Below are positions 33,826-44,313 of a stretch of 64,000 nucleotides of DNA, one piece after another. The notes beneath the pieces were generated by a model. That model saw only the letters and a list, made by a program, of their open reading frames with translations. It made no database searches and was not told where the DNA came from. The position numbers were made by a program, and so were the translations under genes. The stretch is from Oncomelania hupensis (Eukaryota > Mollusca > Gastropoda > Littorinimorpha > Pomatiopsidae). Within the stretch, counting starts at the first letter, position 1. Every line of letters starts with the position of its first letter. The DNA is taken from assembly GCA_036898135.1 (NCBI GenBank), contig CM072512.1, positions 37,487,750 to 37,551,749 on the forward strand. The letters run 5' to 3'.

Positions 33826-33949
33826 AATTGAAAAAAAAGGATATAGGCAAAATGTCCAAAAGGCACCCTAAGAACAGAGAAGGTGAAACAACGAAAACAA
33901 ACTGAAAAAATACAAAACAAAAGAATCGATAGAAAGAATTCCAAAAGTT

Positions 33950-34030
33950 AGCAGGTTCCGGTGAGTCTGGGTGAGTGGGAAGAGCATCGTTTCATCGAAC
34001 GACATGCTCAAATTCAAGTCCCGAAGAAAA
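33950..34030 (+). repeat. Possible tRNA-like SINE head
   Basis: TGGGTGAGTGGGAAGAGC (A-box-like, about 33969-33986) is followed about 25 nt later by AATTCAAGTCCC (B-box-like, about 34011-34022). The spacing is tRNA-like but both boxes deviate from consensus, and no tail or duplication is evident. Confidence 0.35.
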
Positions 34031-34059
34031 AGGGAGGGTATATAACCACTGTGTTAATG

Positions 34060-34305
34060 TTTTCAACACACAAAAATCATTGCAAACGCACTAATCTAGT
34101 CAATAGGGATGAAAAATAGATAGCGAAGAATTCAAACGTTTTAGAAGAAACGATGCTTCTAAGGCATATTAGTTTGTTACTGTTTTCAACACACAAAAAT
34201 CATTGCAAACGCACTAATCTAGTCAATAGGGATGAAAAATAGATAGCGAAGAATTCAAACGTTTTAGAAGAAACGATGCTTTTAAGGCATATTAGTTTGT
34301 TACTG
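34060..34305 (+). repeat. Tandem duplication, 2 x 123 bp
   Basis: The segment starting TTTTCAACACACAAAAATC at 34060 repeats 123 bp later with one mismatch (CTTCTAAGG versus CTTTTAAGG) and ends TTTGTTACTG. There is no coding frame, and the near identity implies a recent duplication. Confidence 0.95.
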
Positions 34306-35420
34306 AAAATCGTTACATACGTTCGTTGGCTATCCTAAAAAAAAAACAAAAAAAAAAAGGAAAGAAAAAAAAAAGATAGAGTGTGAGCACGGTGTGAGCA
34401 CAGTGTGAGCACGGGAGAAATTAACAAGACAATAGACGGAGTCGTTACTAGAAATCAATGTTACAAAGACCCGTGTATGTTTATTATTTGAAATCTTAGT
34501 AAACGCCAGTGCGGTCGGTACCAGGGTAGATAGAGGAAGATTAAGCATGACGAGTCGTCTGAAGATCTGCATGGGAAACAAAACAACCAAAACGCAGTTT
34601 GAGATTTTAATAAAGATATGCCATGTAGCTTTTTATTATTTCAAATCATTAGCGTGATATAAACTCACGCAATGCCTACACAGTGAGAAGAATAAATCGA
34701 GAGACGGTGAAAAAAAATGGGGACAGGAAAACAGATAAGACTAATGTTGAGAAGGTCAATAGAATCATAGACTTCAATCAAAAATGAAATGGAAAATTTA
34801 CATATTACACTATATTTCCACAAGATGAAGAGATCGAGAATCCAGAAAGTGTGAAATAAATAGGGTTGAAATTGGACGAGTTACGAAGTGAAGGTTCATT
34901 TACCCGAGAATCAATTCGTCGTCTCCTGCAGTGGTAATATTATTTCCAATCCTTACAAATCACAACAACATCTAAAGGGGAAGAAGAGAAAGCAATGAAG
35001 AGAAAGTGGGGGAAGTGTTACAAAAATTAAACCAGGATGAATTACGGGGTGAAGGTTCATTTACCTGCGAATCAATCCATCGGCATCGGATCTGCCTCAT
35101 TGACTCTGCCCTACCTGGCTCTTTTTTACACCTGCTCCCAGCTGTCTCTTTCTACTTACACCTTCATCGGAACTAAGATCTAGCTAGCGTGGTTTCATTC
35201 TCCATAGTGCCATTCACCTTACACAATATAAACCTTAGTTTTATGGCCTGCTCCTTCCTATTCTACCATAGCGCAGAGGCAATGACCACTCAGCTACACT
35301 GATAGCTTTGAGAAACAGGTAACTGGAATTCTACAACTGAAGTTTGCTTGCGATGGAAGTCAGAGGGGATCCAAAGATAAAGTATCGTTACAGTCTTGAA
35401 AGAGAGACAGACAGACAGGG

Positions 35421-35423
<3 letters not shown>
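34306..35423. other. Intergenic with short direct repeats
   Basis: Three GTGTGAGCAC-type units lie at about 34380-34413. A diverged ~50 bp block around GTGAAGGTTCATTTACC occurs at about 34889 and 35050, 161 bp apart. Nothing coding was recognised. Confidence 0.5.
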
Positions 35424-35465
<42 letters not shown>

Positions 35466-35478
35466 GTGAGAGAGAGAG
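35424..35478 (+). repeat. (GA)n microsatellite
   Basis: About 20 GA units, then GTGTGAGAGAGAG. Confidence 0.95.
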
Positions 35479-35699
35479 CACGATGAATCTATATTGTATG
35501 GAATTGGTTCTCAATAAAAGCTTAATGTTTATAAATTACATAATTGTTTTATTCAAACCTTAGTTCAACACGACAGGTTCTCTTTATCGACTGTTAATAC
35601 CTTAATACCGAAAAACTTTTTTAAATAATTTGAAACAGCTATCCCTATGTTCAAAATCACACCGTGACACGGAAAAACACCTGCATATTTTGATATATA

Positions 35700-35895
35700 T
35701 ATATATTTTTTTTACGCCAGTTGATGGGTATAGACGTTATAATTATAAACTACCCCTCCCTCGCATTGATTTATACAAACATAGCATATCATTTAAAGGA
35801 GCTGCTGTATGGAACTCTCTCCCCCTGGAGTGTAAACATTGCGACACAATATTTTCTTTCAGAGAAAACCTATGTAGGCATCTGCAAAATTAAAT
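35700..35895 (+). pseudogene. LINE RT C-terminal fragment
   Basis: The frame gives GYRRYNYKLPLPRIDLYKHS, then ISFKGAAVWNSLPLECKHCD, then FSFRENLCRHLQN. The SxxxxGAxxWNSLP and FKxxLxxHL pattern is characteristic of the C-terminus of many non-LTR retrotransposon RT proteins. Upstream RT motifs are absent (5' truncation). It is not the same family as the GRRRGRPKK-type LINE fragments elsewhere in the window. A ~70 bp AT-rich 3' region and an AAT microsatellite follow. Confidence 0.75.
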
Positions 35896-35961
35896 GTAAA
35901 AGTGATATAATTATTTTGATATAATAACACAGTTTTTCATGTAATTATTTTTATATGATTT

Positions 35962-35966
<5 letters not shown>

Positions 35967-36044
<78 letters not shown>

Positions 36045-36110
36045 TATTATTATTATTATTAATATTATTATTATTATTATTACTATTATTATTACTATTA
36101 TTATTATGAT
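35967..36110. repeat. (AAT)n(ATT)n inverted microsatellite
   Basis: About 25 AAT units switch at about 36042 to ATT units running to about 36110 with a few interruptions. The two halves are complementary and can form a long hairpin. Confidence 0.95.
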
Positions 36111-37613
36111 AAGGGTGAAAAATAAGGAGGGGGTTGGTTGCCTAAAATTGTTTAAAGATAATGATGAATATATTGGTGTGATTGTGTGATTGTGTGTGCA
36201 TGTGTGTGAGTGCATGTGTGTGTGATTTCTATGATTTCCAAGTTAATGGTAAAGGTTCTTTACTATATTAATTTGTTAAAGGACAGTTTGGAAGATTAGA
36301 CTTATTAAATAGCCTAAAATCTTTATCCCTAATTTTAAAAAAAAAAAGTTTCACAAAAGTTTCTGTCTCTCTTCTCGTCCGTCGTCGGTCAAAAGAAAAG
36401 TGCAGTCTAAATATTTTCTGGATACCATCACTAGTTCCCACCCCCCTTCATCCCCCCATCTTCCCTCCACATACTCATCTTTCTTCATTTCTTTCGTTCT
36501 CTCACCCCCTTCTACCTCCCCTTTCTCCTACCTCTCTCAGTCAGCCTGTTGATATAAATGCGCAGAATCAGATTTTTGTCTGGCAGTAAATATTTGATGC
36601 CGTCTTCGTGTCAGCATCTCCAGAGTGCAAGCAGACGGTAATCTTATCTACATTAGCTTAGAGTTCAGCCCCATACGGAGCCTCCAAGCATCCTGAGGTT
36701 GAAGAAGTCGGAACGTAGGCTGAGGGGAGGCCTCGGAAACTCCGTATGAGTTCAGGAGGTAGCGACAAGATCCCATCTTCTACAAATTACGCAGATTGCG
36801 TTGTGTTCATTTGATACCCACATAAAAATCGCCGGCCAAAAAAAATCCAAATAATTTTCGATAGTCCCACCTACCGGCGATCCAAAAGGATATACTTAAC
36901 CTTACTGTTTGTTGGGAAAATAACAATTCTGATTCTTATTCCCATTTAGATGTACCAAAAGCACAACGAAGCCGAATTATATAAAATTTCGTTCGATGCA
37001 CCAATGATCTGTCCTTTCTTGTGGACAGACTTCGCTGATTGTTTTGTAATGGAACTTACATAGAGTCCCTTCTGGCCAGAGTTACAAAACATATATTAAC
37101 GGTCCTCTGAATTTAAAGTTCAAAGAAAAAGGCGGCATCGGGCCTACTCCAAGATTTACACTTTAGGCCAATTAGTTAAGTGTTGATTTGACACCGATAC
37201 GCTCTAGCTCTTTACCCTGCTTCATCGTCAGCGCATCATACCGAGGGCAAAACGAGCTACAGAATCTCATGAAGATTTCAGGAAATAACGGGCACATTCC
37301 ATTATGCTGATTGCATTACGTCAATACGACCTCTTTAAGTTAAATAAGTCTAGCTTAGCGTATAGCCCAAACAGCCGCTATGCATATAGCAATGTAATTT
37401 ATTATTGTATATGTTATGTATATATAGTTTCGATGTTTCAATGTATTGGAGGTAGCTCAACAGTTCGCGACGATTCAGTCAGTGCGAGCTTATACCGCAT
37501 TAATGTTCATCATAATTTGACACGCAGGCTATGACGGATTCCATTTCCGTGCCTTCCATTACATGTCATTTTAAAAAAACATATATAAATTAATATTCGT
37601 GAGAACGTTACAC
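36111..37613. other. Intergenic, nothing firm
   Basis: No gene was recognised. There is faint similarity between CAAATTACGCAGATTGCGTTGTG (about 36782) and ATTATGCTGATTGCATTACGTC (about 37300), which may be an old duplication. Confidence 0.4.
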
Positions 37614-37615
37614 AA

Positions 37616-37696
<81 letters not shown>

Positions 37697-37803
37697 CAGA
37701 GAGACAGAGACAGAGACAGACAGACAGACAGAAAGAGATACAGAGAGAGACAGAGAGAGACAGAGAGAGACAGACAGACAGACAGACGGACATACAGAGA
37801 CAG
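37614..37803 (+). repeat. (GA)n then (GACA)n microsatellite
   Basis: GA repeats to about 37674, then mixed GACAGA and GACA units to about 37803. Confidence 0.95.
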
Positions 37804-38147
37804 ATTTCTGACTCAAAAAGTTCGACGGCTTCCAGATAGGAGAACAAATATTGTGCACTTTTAGAACTGACCTCCCTCGGCGTATAACCAGATTCTGGTA
37901 ACATTTACAATAAAGAAATAAAAAGTGAAAGTAATCTTTACAGTGTGTTTTAAAAAAAATAAAATAAACGTCTCTTCGTTTAATTTTATACGCTCACAAT
38001 GCAGCCAGAAATGCATAAACTGCTGATTAAATTCCGTAAGGAACACCTGCATCTTAATTTTTTTTTTCTTAACCTGATCCTGTTCTTCATACTGCCTGCA
38101 AATATCTTTCGGCCGAATCCGAGTTTCGCTTTTTTCTCTCTGCACTG
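37804..38147. other. Intergenic, nothing recognised
   Basis: AT-rich spacer between two microsatellites. Confidence 0.4.
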
Positions 38148-38159
38148 ATGATGATGATG

Positions 38160-38240
<81 letters not shown>

Positions 38241-38619
38241 GATGCTAAAGGCGCCTTATTTCTAAATCAGACTTTAAAGCTCGGCGATCTTTAACCAACA
38301 TTCACCGCTCAGATGTTGCAGACACTCCTACATACACACAAAACACACATTCATCACTCAAAACATGTGGTGGAAAAAGCGCAGTCGCTGTTAGAAGGCG
38401 GAAAGGAGTTCGAATTTTTATTTGTGAATTTTTTGACAGACTGCCTCCAATACCATTTATTCAAGGGAGAGAGGAAACCGGAGCAACCGGAGAAACCTCT
38501 CGGTGACCTGAAAAGTCTGGTACCTAAGTCACATAAGTTCATCCCCTGCAGGATTCGAACCCGCGACCTTCTGCACAGGAAACCAGCTCACTATCAACTG
38601 GGCTACGAGGTTTAAGCCA
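38148..38619 (-). repeat. S1 SINE copy a with (TAA)n tail
   Basis: On the minus strand a tRNA-like head carries an A box TAGCCCAGTTGATAG (about 38591-38605) and a B box GGGTTCGAATCC (38551-38562). It is followed by a body with the CCGGTTTCCTCTC core, a CATGTTTTGAGTGATGAATG block, and a 3' end ...GCGCCTTTAGCATCCATTATT that runs into the TAA/TTA tail at 38160-38238 (preceded by GAT units from 38148). Sequence and organisation match copies b (50 kb) and c (55 kb). It is transcribed by Pol III in principle and depends on a LINE for mobility. Confidence 0.85.
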
Positions 38620-38828
38620 CAGACGTAAAACTACTGGAGAATACGCTTACCCTTCGAGGACTTGAACTTCTGTGCCTTCAGACTTTGTGTATTTTGCATT
38701 TCTGGTAAGTTAACGGCCTCCCAGTCTTGCGTCCCGCCACAAGGGTACTAACCAAGACCCCCGTTTATTAATTATTAGTACAACTTTTGTTAATCTGATG
38801 AATAAAAATTGATGCAATAACAACAATT
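38620..38828. repeat. Spacer with shared retroposon 3' terminus
   Basis: The segment 38780-38822 (AGTACAACTTTTGTTAATC...GATGAATAAAAATTGATGC) matches 26654-26695. Here it is followed by an AAC-rich tail, there by TTC repeats. The rest is unremarkable. Confidence 0.6.
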
Positions 38829-38977
38829 CCTGCTATGTTCTATCAATCTGCTATACTATCTTCTTCTTCACTAGACCAGTAACCTACCTTTTTTCTTGAA
38901 AACTCTTCCGGGACAAGACTCCTTGTTTGTGCATGAGGTCTGTTGGATCAGCTTGGGAATATTGGACGCTTCCTATG
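38829..38977 (+). repeat. R1 repeat, left part of an interrupted copy
   Basis: Matches R1 from CTGCTATGTTCTATCAATC through TTGGACGCTT. It is separated from its continuation at 39641 by DNA element C. Confidence 0.9.
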
Positions 38978-39640
38978 CAGTGGTGTTCCTAGGATTAGAG
39001 GGCAATAGGACAAAATGTCCTAAATCATAAAACTAATCGGACATCATTTCCTGACTACATAAAAGCAATAGGACATAGCTCTGAACTAACTTTCTACTAC
39101 TAGTACTAGCCCCTACTTTCGTTTCATCGCCTTCTTTCGTTTCTTTCTCACCTTCGCCTTCAGCCTGATTCCCTGACGAAGCCGAGGGCCCTGCAAGCTG
39201 AATATCAGCAGACTTGTCACAGACAGTTGTCTCTTCCTTTTTCTTCAAAAACGAGCTCAAAACAGACTGCCATTTAGCAACACAAAGCTTTTTCTTCGGC
39301 GGTATTTTGAGCGTAGTAAGATCGTTGCAGAGGAAGTATGGTGTCGGTTATTTCCCTTTCAAAAGTGTCGAGAGTTGCGGCCCTTTTGTTGTTCGACGGA
39401 ATGTACTAAAGAGTTATAATAATCTAACATTGTCAACTATTCAAATTCGTTTTAACGGCTTTGACACTCCAGTTTGTACAGATGTTTCTTGCAGTGACCG
39501 CTCTAGTCATAATACTATCGGACAATGACCGCTAATTTCGCAATAGAATCGGACATTTGACGGGACACAGGTGTTTGCATTCGGTCATTTTCCAAACGAA
39601 TCGGACCATGACCGATGTCCGAGGCCTCGGGACATCACTG
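38978..39640. mobile_element. Non-autonomous TIR element C inserted in R1
   Basis: This 663 bp insertion starts CAGTGGTGTTCCTAGG and ends with the inverse of CAGTGATGTCCCGAGG, flanked by CCTATG on both sides (38972-38977, 39641-39646). Subterminal (A/T)AT(A/C)GGACA(A/T)-type units occur near 39006, 39034, 39066, 39521, 39548 and 39599, likely transposase-binding repeats. On the minus strand 39033-39330 encodes KKKLCVAKWQSVLSSFLKKK followed by an acidic/serine-rich stretch, resembling the N-terminus of some hAT-type transposases; the rest of a transposase is absent. A 6 bp rather than 8 bp duplication makes the superfamily uncertain. Confidence 0.8.
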
Positions 39641-39937
39641 CCTATGATGTTATTATTTAGCAATGTAGGCATTTTATATGTATGTGTTTTGTTGATATTT
39701 TATAATGATGTTTGTATTCTATTTTGTTTTTGTAAACGGGGGTTCGATAAATTAGAGTACAGCCTCAGCGTGCCCTGCGTAGGATGTCTTTATTGTAAAG
39801 TGACTGGCTGGTGGAGAGCTTTCAGTTTTACCACTAGGGTTATTTCAGCAGATCTTTATGCGGATCAGGGGTTGTCCGGTCCTGATTTTGCTCAAAAGAG
39901 TTCGCTGGACCTAAAGCAATAATCATGTAATGTAATG
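39641..39937 (+). repeat. R1 repeat, right part of the interrupted copy
   Basis: Resumes at ATGTTATTATTTAGCAATG and continues through CCTCAGCGTGCCCTGCG and GTTCGCTGGACCTAAAGC to the ATGTA-type tail at about 39925-39937. It is nearly collinear with 10741-11030. Confidence 0.9.
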
Positions 39938-40860
39938 TACTAACCAAGTAGTATGGATTCTCGATGGCATAGCGGTAGCAGTTCTATAGAAAATACACAG
40001 CCCGTGTGTCGTGGACAGAAAGGTGGGATGAGAGACTACGTCTTCGGCAAAACGAATCAGCCACTCGAACAGTTTACTCTCAATCCGGGCAAGAACGCAC
40101 ATGTGATCTATCCTTAAATCGAAACTCTCTATAGGCCTATGAAATGTGACAGTTCCGGATATAATAAGGTAGGCCTATATATCAAAATCTTTCCAGTTAT
40201 AGGACTGTATTTTTTCGAAATTATAGGTCCGTGGGTTCGTGGGGTTCTGGAAAATTTAATCGTTTGAGCGGCCGATTCGTGTCGCAGCCTGCTCCACCCA
40301 CCCCCCACCCCCCTTCCCTTCTAGCTATGAGGCATGGGCTGTACGCTACTACTGCTACCATACCATGACGCTATCGTGGATCCATCGTCCTTCGTTAGTG
40401 TAGTGCCCTTGTGGTCCCGCGAATATGGATAGCGTCGGCCGAAACTTTAAATGAACCCGACTCCCCTTTAACAATTTTTTTTAAAGGATTATACTCGCTT
40501 GGTAGAACTGACAGGATTTATCTCCCTGTCCAGATGTCGCTCAGTATTGTGCGACAGCTATAGTTATGTTTAGTCGCTGTTTGTGTACATCCCACAGCTA
40601 CATTAGGGCCCAACTCCCGACATACGTACATCTATTTCATCTTCAAATTATTGCCGCTGGTTAAAAATAATAAAATCGGTTAAGTGTTAAAACTACATGC
40701 AACCTCGTAAGAACGTCTAGTGCTAGACTCTGCTTCGTCTGCCCAGGCATTCGGAAGAGTCAAAGATGTCCTGCTTCTCTAAATCTCTTTATACTTGAGT
40801 CTAAAGCACACAGGCCCTACTAGCTGCAGACAAAATTCTTAAAACAAACGCAAATTAGTG
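39938..40860. other. Intergenic, nothing recognised
   Basis: No coding or transposon signature. GATGGCATAGCGGTAGCAG near 39963 is faintly A-box-like without a B box. Confidence 0.45.
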
Positions 40861-40870
40861 GCGTCCTTTG
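40861..40870 (+). repeat. Target-site duplication GCGTCCTTTG of SINE S3
   Basis: A perfect 10 bp copy recurs at 41066-41075, bracketing the SINE. Confidence 0.85.
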
Positions 40871-41065
40871 TTGTTTGTAGATTATAGTCACACGACACTT
40901 TCGCATATAGGTGACTACTGGACCGATTTATACTGACACCAGCGGGCCAGTTGTTGGTAAAGGGCAAAATAATATGATCACACGTTGACCAATCCGGGAT
41001 TCGAACCAGCGACCTTTCGGTTACTAGCAAGACGCTCTTACCAACTGAGCTACCCGGCCCCACTC
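40871..41065 (-). mobile_element. SINE S3 with tRNA-Thr-like head
   Basis: This 195 bp element on the minus strand starts with a tRNA-like region: A box TAGCTCAGTTGGTAAGAG, an anticodon-like loop CTAGTAA and B box GGTTCGAATCC, similar in layout to tRNA-Thr(AGT). The acceptor stem pairs poorly, so it is not a functional tRNA gene. A ~120 bp body and an A/C-rich end (CTACAAACAA) follow. A perfect 10 bp target duplication shows insertion by target-primed reverse transcription. Confidence 0.85.
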
Positions 41066-41075
41066 GCGTCCTTTG

Positions 41076-41544
41076 CGCAGTAACCCAGCAAAATCTATCC
41101 GTCTGCTTGATTTTTTAACATGTCACGTGGCTAAAGCGGCGTGGCCACGAGGCAATGGCCTGCACCAGAGCGAGGCTACGGAACCGGCAGGCTTTAAGAC
41201 GGTGACTGACGCGGCACATGGCTGATCTTCCGGCAAAAAAAAAAAGAAGAAGAAAAAAAAAAAGACGGATGAAGTATTTATTACGTCATACAGCATCTTA
41301 AGCTGCAGGCGAAAAGGAAGGCAATGTGCTTGGAGCCTTTTGTTGGCACAGGAAGACCTTCGCGGTAGTAAACCAGCTAAAGATGTTCTGCTTTGGTTTC
41401 AGGTGTCTGTGCTGCTACATTCCACTACCTTTGAACTCATTCGTCGCTGGCGCCGTCGTCGTCACCGTCGATGGGGCATCGTCATCATCATTGCCGCATC
41501 AGTACTATCGTCACCGTCCTCCTCCCATTTCTCTAATATTTATT
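41076..41544. other. Intergenic with A-rich block
   Basis: An A/G-rich run lies at 41236-41264, and CATCGTC/GTCACCGTC-rich sequence at about 41455-41520. Nothing coding was recognised. Confidence 0.45.
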
Positions 41545-41936
41545 ATATTTACTGTATATTAACGTTTTTATATATATTATATTGATTGTATATCAATGTT
41601 CTTTTATATGCTATATATTGCATATCAACGTTCTTATTCATGATATTTATTGTATTTCGACGTTCTTATACATTATATTTGTTGTATATCAAGGTTCTTA
41701 TAATTATATTATATTTATTGTATATCATAATCAATTATATTATATTTATTTTATATCAAGGTTCTTATACATTATATTTATTGTATATCAAGGTTCTTAT
41801 ATATTATATTTATTTCGTATCAAGGTTCTTATATATTATATTGATTGTATATTAAGGTTTTTATATATTATATTGATTGTATATCAAGGTTCTTATATGT
41901 TATATTTATTGTACACAAAGGTTCTTATATAGCGCT
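41545..41936 (+). repeat. 32 bp minisatellite
   Basis: About 12 units of roughly 32 bp with the consensus core CAAGGTTCTTATATATTATA then TTTATTGTATAT. The last five units (from about 41757) are the most regular, and the earlier ones carry indels. The repeated Tyr/Ile/Leu-rich frames are a by-product of the array. Confidence 0.92.
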
Positions 41937-43455
41937 ATTTGAGCTCGAGAGTAGCAGCAATTTCATTCAAGGTCAGGCCAATAGCGAGTTTTCTGTTGCG
42001 ATGTTTGCTAAAAGAACATAATCACCAACATCGTCGCTACCCTCTCTATACAGGTAACGTATTGGATTTGAAATGGGGAAGGGCACTTCCATAATATGAG
42101 ATGCCGACCTTGAGAAAAAAAACGACAAAATATGTTTTTATTTTTTATTTCAAGGCTATTTATTATTTATTGTCTAATATCACACGCACTCTTGCCAAAC
42201 CACGTTTTAAATGAATTAAACCGACTGTGGGCTACATCTTGTCGATGTAAAAAATGAAAAAAAAAACGTTTAAAACTAAACTGATAGGGAATCAAATGTG
42301 CACCGTGCACGACCGCGTAATTAAAAACAATGTAATTTTAAACTAAACTATTTTTTTAAATGTGTCTCATGACCTTGGTAATTAAGCATCGGTTATTGCG
42401 TGCCGAGCAGCCCTATTTTAATGAAACCTGTGAAATGAGAATTATCTAGGCCATACCCTTGAACTTTTCTTGCAGGTTATACTTCTTTTCATATTATTAG
42501 GCCTACATTAATATACCCAGTTTTATGTAATTCTAAATACAGAATGACACTTAAGTTGTTTTAAAATAAACAGCAAAAATTCAGCTCCGGTTAAAATAAG
42601 TAGTTATGCGTTACTCAACAATTTATCTCTAAGGTTAATTAATACCAAAAGAAGAAAAAAAAACCAGCTGTCGAGATATAATTGATCGACCCTAACCATG
42701 TTTGTCAAGTTAGAAGGACCTGAGAAGTGTTGTTGACAATAGCTTGGTTTTTAAAACATTTTTTTAAAAGGCCAATTATTGGATAATTGTAAACGACTAC
42801 GGGAATTCCACAGCAGATTCGCTTTCAGTAACAAACTTCATCCACATTGGAAACGGGTTCTGTAGCTTAGTAGCTCTTCTATTCTTCCTTAGCTTCTTCT
42901 TCTTCTAGAATCTGTTCTTCTCTCTGCCTCCTTGTCTGTCTCTATATAAATGAATCTTTTATTGTAAATTCACATCGCGAAGATTTTAGACATAAACTAC
43001 TTTAAATAAAATAACAACTACCATGAACTCATTTTCACAGAAATGTAAAAAAAACAAACTATAACCCACGAAAAAATGTATTTTTAAAAAAATCCTATTT
43101 CAGATTAATATATTATGTTTGCTTTTATCATAGATGAGATCGTAATAAAATATGATCTCTTCCATATATTGACAAATATTATCTGTAAATGAAATTTGTC
43201 AATAGCGGACATTTTGACAAAACATGTTTAGCGGATTTTGTTTGTTTGTTAATGCGTACACATCGATCGCTATCAACATATTTAGTACTCCAAGAGTTCA
43301 ATCTTAATTTGAAAACAACTTTGGTAATATTTCTGTCGTGAATACGATCTATGGCTTCTCTTACAAAAAAATATTGGCCTTATGTCTTTATGATGCGAAT
43401 TTGATGTGATTTATTTCTCAAAGATCAAAGTCTGAACGTTACATCAGCAGTACTC
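41937..43455. other. Intergenic, AT-rich, nothing recognised
   Basis: About 1.5 kb without a convincing frame, tRNA-like box or inverted end. Confidence 0.5.
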
Positions 43456-43488
43456 TCTCTCTCTCTTTCTCTCTCTCTGACACACACA

Positions 43489-43534
<46 letters not shown>

Positions 43535-43800
43535 CCTTATTACAGAGGCCCTTGAAATCGGGCTAAATCGGGATACTGGAGGGAGCGTCACAGATGAAAA
43601 CACGTAAGTTATACAGAAGTTTACATTCTTTGAAACGACAGCAAGAAAACTGGGAAGTTAGCGAGAGAGACAGAAAGAGGGAAAGAAAGAGAGAGAGAAA
43701 GAGAAAGAGGGGGAGAGAGTTAGAGAGACAGAGAGAGCGTGAGAGAGAGACAGAGACACAGAGAGAGAGTGAGAGAGAGAGCAGACACTTAAACCTACTT
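43456..43800 (+). repeat. (CT)n(CA)n and interrupted (GA)n microsatellites
   Basis: CT and CA repeats occupy 43456-43531, and GA/GAAA-rich sequence 43660-43780. Charged frames through the GA block are artefacts. Confidence 0.9.
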
Positions 43801-44007
43801 TTCATCTGTATCAAAACGCAAAGCAAACAATGGAAAGCACTTTACATAATTAAGCTTATGTCAAAACACAATGAGGAAGAAGATGTGTCAGCAGAGTAAC
43901 CCAACAGCAAAGCCATTAAAAGAATACCGAGAATTTACACACTAAATATTTTTTTTATCAAACGTTCACATTTCACAGACTGATGAATACATTCAAGTAT
44001 GAATGTT
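43801..44007. other. Spacer, nothing recognised
   Basis: Short AT-rich interval between microsatellites. Confidence 0.4.
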
Positions 44008-44089
44008 AGAAGAAGAAGAAGAAGAAGAAGAAGAAGAAGAAGAAGAAGAAGAAGAAGAAGAAGAAGAAGAAGAAGAAGAAGAAGAAGAA
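44008..44089 (+). repeat. (GAA)n microsatellite
   Basis: About 26 pure GAA units. The same motif is prone to triplex formation and expansion in other genomes. Confidence 0.95.
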
Positions 44090-44261
44090 ACTTGTACAAC
44101 ATCAACTTGTACATAAATCTGTGCTCATGGCGCACAAGACTGACAAAGGCGGGAGAGCAGATAACAGCACCACAAACTTATAAAGTAAGGCAACATATAC
44201 AGATGGGGAGAAAATCAACCATGAGGCATCAGAATCAGAGATAGACGTCCTCACACACACG

Positions 44262-44277
44262 CGCGCAAAACAACACA

Positions 44278-44308
<31 letters not shown>

Positions 44309-44313
44309 GCGCA
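44262..44313. repeat. (CA)n(CG)n microsatellite
   Basis: CA repeats followed by about 20 bp of pure GC alternation, a Z-DNA-prone composition. Confidence 0.95.

Noticed and set aside
37614..37803. CRISPR-like or satellite array
   Set aside because: Units are 2-4 bp with no spacers; an ordinary GA/GACA microsatellite.
40980..41063. A genuine tRNA-Thr gene on the minus strand
   Set aside because: The acceptor stem pairs poorly, the sequence continues into a SINE body and the whole is flanked by a target duplication.
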